Positions 6,180 to 9,578 of a stretch of DNA of 9,578 bases are shown piece after piece. The notes beneath the pieces were generated by a model. The model had not been told where the DNA came from. It did not search any database and saw nothing but the letters and a program-made list of their open reading frames with translations. Source of the DNA: CAZYTO01 sp964650405. Lineage in GTDB: Bacteria; Acidobacteriota; Thermoanaerobaculia; Gp7-AA8. How positions within the stretch are numbered: the first letter of the stretch is position 1; every line of letters begins with the position of its first letter. A program made the position numbers and the translations under genes. Location of the stretch: contig CAZYTO010000228.1 of NCBI GenBank assembly GCA_964650405.1, positions 1 through 9,578 on the forward strand, read 5' to 3'.

Positions 6180-8636
6180 ATGTCTCAGTTCCCGCAGCAT
6201 GTTGAGCGCTTCGCCGTGGAAAAGATCCTCGGCCGCGGCGGCATGGGCACGGTTTACCTGGCACGGGACCGCCGCCTCGACCGCCAGGTTGCAGTCAAAG
6301 TGCTGCACGACAAAGACTTGGCCAACGAGGACAAGCTCGCCCGCTTCATGCGCGAAGCGCGGACTGCCGCCTCCGTCCGGCACCAGAACGTGGCCACCAT
6401 TTACGAGGTCGGCGAGACTGACGAGGGCGCTCCGTTCATCGTCATGGAGTACTGCGCCGGGGAGACGCTCTCCCAGCGGCTCAAAAGGCGACCCATCGAG
6501 GCGGGCGAGTTCCTCGTGCTGGCCCGGCAGCTCGCCGCCGGGATCGCCGCGGCTCACGACAGCGGGATCGTCCACCGGGACCTCAAACCGGCCAACGTGA
6601 TGATCGAGCCCACCGGCCTGCTGAAAGTCCTGGATTTCGGCCTGGCCAAACCCGTTCGCAGGGAGCTCGACCGCAACGCCACCATCGAGACCTCCAGCGG
6701 GCGCTTCTTCGGCACCCTGCACTACCTCGCGCCGGAACAAACCCGCGGCCAGGCCGCCGACGCCCGCAGCGATCTCTTCTCCCTCGGCGTGGTCTTCTAC
6801 CAGATGGCAACGGGCCATCTGCCCTTCAACGCCGAGGCGCCGCTGGTCGTCCTGGAGAAGATCCGCGACACGGAGCCGGAGCCGTTCGTGCCGCTCGATC
6901 CCGCCTTCCCCCTGCAGGCGGCGAAGATCATCGGCAAGCTCCTCCAGAAAGACCCCGACCAGCGCTACCAGTCGGCGATGGAGTTGCTGGAGGACCTGGA
7001 GAAGATCGACTCCCCCACCGCCCGTTTCTCGGCGTCGATGACGCAGCGAACGCGGACGTCGCTGGGCCGGACGATCGGCCGGCCGTCCTGGCTGCGGCTG
7101 GTGGTCATCCTCGTGGCCTTCGCCGCCGGCGGCACGGCCATCTGGTATTTCCAGCACACGCGCCGCGACGCAGGGCCCATCCAGCCGCCCGCCCCGCCCG
7201 TTCTTGCACCGATCCACTCCGTGGCGGTCATGCCGCTGGAGAACATCGCCAACAGCACGCGCGACGATTTTCTCTCCGTCGGCCTGGCCGATGCCCTGAC
7301 GACGAAGCTGCAACAGATCCCCTCGCTGCAGGTCCGGCCCACCTCGGCCGTGCTCGAGTTCAAGAACAAGAAGATCGCCACGAAGGACGCCAGCGCGAAA
7401 CTCAACGTCGACTCCCTGCTGGAGGGACACTTCCTCGCCGCGGGCAACCTGGTGCGGGTGAACCTGCAGCTCACCGATGCCCGCACCGGCTACAGCGTGT
7501 GGGGGGACTCGATCGACGGGCGGCGCGAGGATCTGCTGAAGCTGATCGACAACGTCTCGGCGCGCACGCTGACGGGCCTCAACGAGAAGCTCGGCCTCGA
7601 GCAACGGCCGAGTGGCTCCGAGGCGCGATCGGTGAATCCGAAAGCCTTCGAGTCGTACCTGAAAGCGCGCGCGTTGGGCAACGGGCTCATTCCCGCGGAG
7701 CACAAGCAGCAGGTAAGACTGCTGGAAGAGGCCATCGGCCTCGACTCCCGCTTCGCCGCCGCCTACGCCGACCTGGCCATCGCCCTATCGCTCGGTCAGA
7801 CCCGCGGGCTGGACACCGACGCCGGCGTCACCGAGCGCGCCGAGCGCTACGCCCGCCAGGCCGTGCGCATCGACCCGAACCTCGCCGAGGCGCACCTCGC
7901 CCTCGGACGGACGCTGGTCAAGTACCCCGACCGCTTCCGCGAGTCGGCACGCGAGAACCTGGCCGCCCTGCGCCTCAATGCCCGGGACGCGCAGTCCATC
8001 TGGACACTCGGCAGCTTCCTCATCTCCAGCGGCGACATGCCGCAGGCACAGTGCATCACCGACTACCTGGTCCGCCTCGATCCCAACTCGAACGAGGCCC
8101 GCACACGCGGCTACTGGTATGTCAATGCCGTCGATCCCGAGGATGCGTTGCGGGCCGCCGCCGCCGCGCTGGCCGCGAAGGACACGGAGCTGGCCGGTCA
8201 CGACTTGCGCAGTAACGCCTACATCCTCCTCGGCGATCTGAATCAGGCCACGAAGGAAGCGGACGCCGCGACGCAGCTCGTTCCGAATCACTACCTCGGC
8301 AAGAGCCTTCACGCCATGATCGCCGCTGCCTCCGGCGACCGCCCGGCCGCCGAAGCAGCCCTGGCCTCGTTCGAAGCCGACGCGCAGCGCAATCACTGGG
8401 CGGCCATGCGCCAGTCGCTCTGCTGGGCGAAGCTCGGCGATCGCGACAAGGCCATCCAGTGGATGACCCGCTCCGCGGAGCTGGGGAATCACTCGTGGTA
8501 CGCCTGGATCAAGCACCCCTGGTTCGCCGCCCTGCAGGCCGATCCCGACTTCCAGAAGATCGCCGGCCGCATGCACGACGACCTCAGTGACGTCCGCGAC
8601 GACGTGATGGGCGTGTATCAGTTGATCTGCAAGTAG
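6180..8636 (+). CDS. Membrane Ser/Thr protein kinase (PknB-like) with TolB-like and TPR exported region (818 aa)
   Basis: This receptor-type Ser/Thr kinase phosphorylates Ser/Thr residues on target proteins using ATP. The cytoplasmic kinase domain (11-272) has all hallmarks: glycine loop LGRGGMGTVY (17-26), VAVK with K40, E59, HRDLKPAN (132-139), DFG (152-154), GTLHYLAPE (178-186) and D198. A basic juxtamembrane stretch leads to one membrane helix (about 304-324, followed by HTRR). Beyond it is a proline-rich linker, then a TolB/FlgO-like alpha/beta domain (about 344-465) with VAVMPLENIANST, LLEGHF, VNLQLTDA and WGDSIDG. The rest (about 486-790) is degenerate TPR/Sel1-like helical repeats, probably a periplasmic sensing or scaffold surface. 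By the usual topology the N-terminus is inside and the C-terminus outside. It is divergent from the large kinase-activator gene and shares its 152-bp upstream region, so co-regulation or cross-phosphorylation is plausible but unproven. The start is set by the kinase fold beginning about 10 residues in; no Shine-Dalgarno is seen. Confidence 0.94.
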   Translation: MSQFPQHVERFAVEKILGRGGMGTVYLARDRRLDRQVAVKVLHDKDLANEDKLARFMREARTAASVRHQNVATIYEVGETDEGAPFIVMEYCAGETLSQRLKRRPIEAGEFLVLARQLAAGIAAAHDSGIVHRDLKPANVMIEPTGLLKVLDFGLAKPVRRELDRNATIETSSGRFFGTLHYLAPEQTRGQAADARSDLFSLGVVFYQMATGHLPFNAEAPLVVLEKIRDTEPEPFVPLDPAFPLQAAKIIGKLLQKDPDQRYQSAMELLEDLEKIDSPTARFSASMTQRTRTSLGRTIGRPSWLRLVVILVAFAAGGTAIWYFQHTRRDAGPIQPPAPPVLAPIHSVAVMPLENIANSTRDDFLSVGLADALTTKLQQIPSLQVRPTSAVLEFKNKKIATKDASAKLNVDSLLEGHFLAAGNLVRVNLQLTDARTGYSVWGDSIDGRREDLLKLIDNVSARTLTGLNEKLGLEQRPSGSEARSVNPKAFESYLKARALGNGLIPAEHKQQVRLLEEAIGLDSRFAAAYADLAIALSLGQTRGLDTDAGVTERAERYARQAVRIDPNLAEAHLALGRTLVKYPDRFRESARENLAALRLNARDAQSIWTLGSFLISSGDMPQAQCITDYLVRLDPNSNEARTRGYWYVNAVDPEDALRAAAAALAAKDTELAGHDLRSNAYILLGDLNQATKEADAATQLVPNHYLGKSLHAMIAAASGDRPAAEAALASFEADAQRNHWAAMRQSLCWAKLGDRDKAIQWMTRSAELGNHSWYAWIKHPWFAALQADPDFQKIAGRMHDDLSDVRDDVMGVYQLICK

Positions 8637-8709
8637 GCGGGGCAGCCGGCAAAGCCTCGGCACGCGCAAGGCGTGTTGCACCTGGACGAGTCGATCGACG
8701 TCGAAGCGG
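8637..8709. other. Convergent intergenic gap with a short stem-loop
   Basis: This 73-bp gap separates two converging 3' ends. An 8-bp stem (8658-8665 with 8671-8678, including two G-T pairs) closes a 5-nt loop. Two overlapping perfect 10-bp palindromes follow: GTCGATCGAC (8690-8699) and TCGACGTCGA (8695-8704). There is no T-run on either strand, so a bidirectional intrinsic terminator is possible but weak. Confidence 0.4.
8658..8678. terminator. Weak candidate stem-loop terminator between converging genes
   Basis: The stem has 8 pairs (core CACGC/GCGTG, extended by two G-T pairs and one C-G) and a GCAAG loop. It begins 22 nt past the membrane kinase stop and lies 32 nt from the stop of the opposite gene. 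With no following U-tract it would be a poor intrinsic terminator. I include it because position and symmetry fit a shared 3' signal. Confidence 0.25.
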
Positions 8710-9578
8710 TCAGTCGCGTGGTTTCCCCGGAGTGCGTTGCGGCGCTTCGATCTTCGTGCCGTGCACCTGCAGCGTTCCCGCGGAGACTGTCGCCGTCCTG
8801 GTTCCGGCGCGATTGCTGAGCAGCGTCACGGCCGGGTCGACGTCCACGCTGACGTCCGCGTCACTGTTCGCGTCGAGCTCGATTTCCGCGACCACGCCGT
8901 CGCGCGGGGCGGTGTCATAGGTGACGAGGTACGACAGGGCGTTCCCGGCGGGACGGCTGACCTCGAACACCTGCCGAATGCCGTCAGGGCGGTGGATGGC
9001 CGCGTTGTGCACCCCCTGGCCGCTGAATGTCACGCGGAGGGAGAAGGCGTCCGGCGCGGCGGAGTCCGCCGGCGCCGCGAGGATCACCGGAATCGTGTAG
9101 TGCGTGCCTTTTCGAATGGGCTGGCCGAGGGTGACCGAACCGGAGAGCGCCGAGTCCATCGATTGTGCCTTCACGGAGTCCGGCACGGACGCCGGCACCG
9201 GACCGCCGAGAAAGAGGTAGTTCACGACGTAGAAGATGTCGGACGGATCGACCTGACTGTCGCCGTTGGCATCACCGGACATCATGCCGGCCGCGCCCTT
9301 CGGCGGCGGGCCGGCGAGGAACAGATAGTTGACCAGATAGAAGATATCGGAAGGGTCGATGGTGTTGTCGCCGTTTGCATCGAACTGGCGCGTGACGTAG
9401 GTAAAGCCGCTGGCGGGCGCAGCGGTGAGGCCGTCGGGATTCTGGACCAGGACGGTCACGAGGCCGACAGTGTGCGCCGGCGCCGTGGCGGTGATCGAAT
9501 TGGGACTGACGCGAACGACGTTCGTCGCGAACAGGACCGGTCCCCCGCGGTACGCGAGATCGGGCTTCCCGCTCGGGA
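8710..9578 (-). CDS. Exported IPT/TIG - double dockerin-like - beta-sandwich protein, 5' end beyond window (partial, 288 aa visible)
   Basis: The frame stays open to the right window edge, so this is the C-terminal part of a longer protein, probably secreted or on the cell surface. Counting from the first full visible codon, residues about 11-61 form the end of an IPT/TIG Ig-like domain (GGPVLFATNVVRVSPNSI, then TATAPA, VTVLVQNPDG and SGFTY). Two dockerin type I-like calcium loops follow, DANGDNTIDPSD (66-77) and DANGDSQVDPSD (102-113), each trailed by IFYxVNYLFLxGP. The remaining region (about 130-275) looks like a beta-sandwich, with GTHYTIPVILAAP, FSLRVTFSG and LLSNRAGTRTATVSAG segments reminiscent of cohesin-like or related Ig-like folds; that assignment is tentative. 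The C-terminus is polar, with no LPXTG or PEP-CTERM anchor. The GTG at 9457-9459 is not a credible start because it falls inside the IPT domain. No catalytic domain is visible; it could be a structural or adhesion protein or the tail of a larger enzyme. Confidence 0.85.
   Translation of the reverse strand, partial: PSGKPDLAYRGGPVLFATNVVRVSPNSITATAPAHTVGLVTVLVQNPDGLTAAPASGFTYVTRQFDANGDNTIDPSDIFYLVNYLFLAGPPPKGAAGMMSGDANGDSQVDPSDIFYVVNYLFLGGPVPASVPDSVKAQSMDSALSGSVTLGQPIRKGTHYTIPVILAAPADSAAPDAFSLRVTFSGQGVHNAAIHRPDGIRQVFEVSRPAGNALSYLVTYDTAPRDGVVAEIELDANSDADVSVDVDPAVTLLSNRAGTRTATVSAGTLQVHGTKIEAPQRTPGKPRD

Noticed and set aside
8658..8678. GG-N10-GC spacing resembling a sigma-54 promoter (GG 8659-8660, GC 8671-8672)
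   Set aside because: The -12 side reads AGGC in place of TTGC, and there is no gene start downstream on that strand. The spacing is explained by the stem-loop sequence and chance.
6174..8681. Long minus-strand open frames (509 and 298 codons) antisense to the membrane kinase gene
   Set aside because: This is the same in-register GC effect. The amino acid composition is low-complexity and the sense frame carries every kinase motif.
8690..8704. Overlapping palindromes GTCGATCGAC and TCGACGTCGA as a regulatory operator
   Set aside because: They lie between two converging 3' ends where no promoter is expected, and short TCGA-type palindromes are common by chance in high-GC DNA.
9457..9459. GTG as the start codon of the dockerin-like gene
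   Set aside because: The frame stays open upstream to the window edge and encodes the first half of the same IPT/TIG domain, so the true start lies outside.

Overview
The window is high-GC bacterial DNA. It carries two large eukaryote-like Ser/Thr kinase genes, a small ModE-type regulator, and the 3' part of an exported IPT/dockerin-like protein. This mix suggests an Acidobacteriota-type genome or a similar high-GC environmental lineage: a membrane Ser/Thr kinase with a TolB-like plus TPR outer region, and Asn-Gly-Asp dockerin-like repeats next to IPT/TIG domains. No rRNA or other taxonomic marker is present, so the assignment is an inference.

Layout. Bases 1-251 are non-coding and rich in short repeats, including two near-identical 24-25 bp direct copies whose 3' part recurs inverted just upstream of the next gene. 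Bases 252-617 (+) encode a 121-aa stand-alone winged-helix protein of the ModE N-terminal type. A 115-bp convergent gap follows, holding a small CTCCGYG tandem repeat and weak stem-loops. Bases 733-6027 (-) encode a 1764-aa protein. Its domains in order are a Ser/Thr kinase-like domain, a large AAA/STAND-like ATPase, about 14 TPRs, GAF, a sigma-54-interacting AAA+ domain and a Fis-type HTH. A 152-bp divergent intergenic region separates it from bases 6180-8636 (+), which encode an 818-aa canonical membrane kinase with a TolB-like and TPR exported region. After a 73-bp convergent gap, bases 8710-9578 (-) hold an exported IPT/TIG - double dockerin-like - beta-sandwich protein whose 5' end lies beyond the window.

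How the parts may work together. The membrane kinase has every catalytic motif and is the likely active enzyme. The large protein has a kinase domain with no glycine-loop glycines and HLD in place of HRD, but its ATPase and sigma-54 activator motifs, including GAFTGA, are intact. An attractive inference is a signalling pair transcribed from one shared regulatory region. In that model a surface-sensing kinase acts near a cytoplasmic all-in-one regulator that could carry a Ser/Thr kinase-type or ligand signal directly to sigma-54 transcription without a receiver domain. No sigma-54 promoter is evident in the window, so its targets are probably elsewhere.
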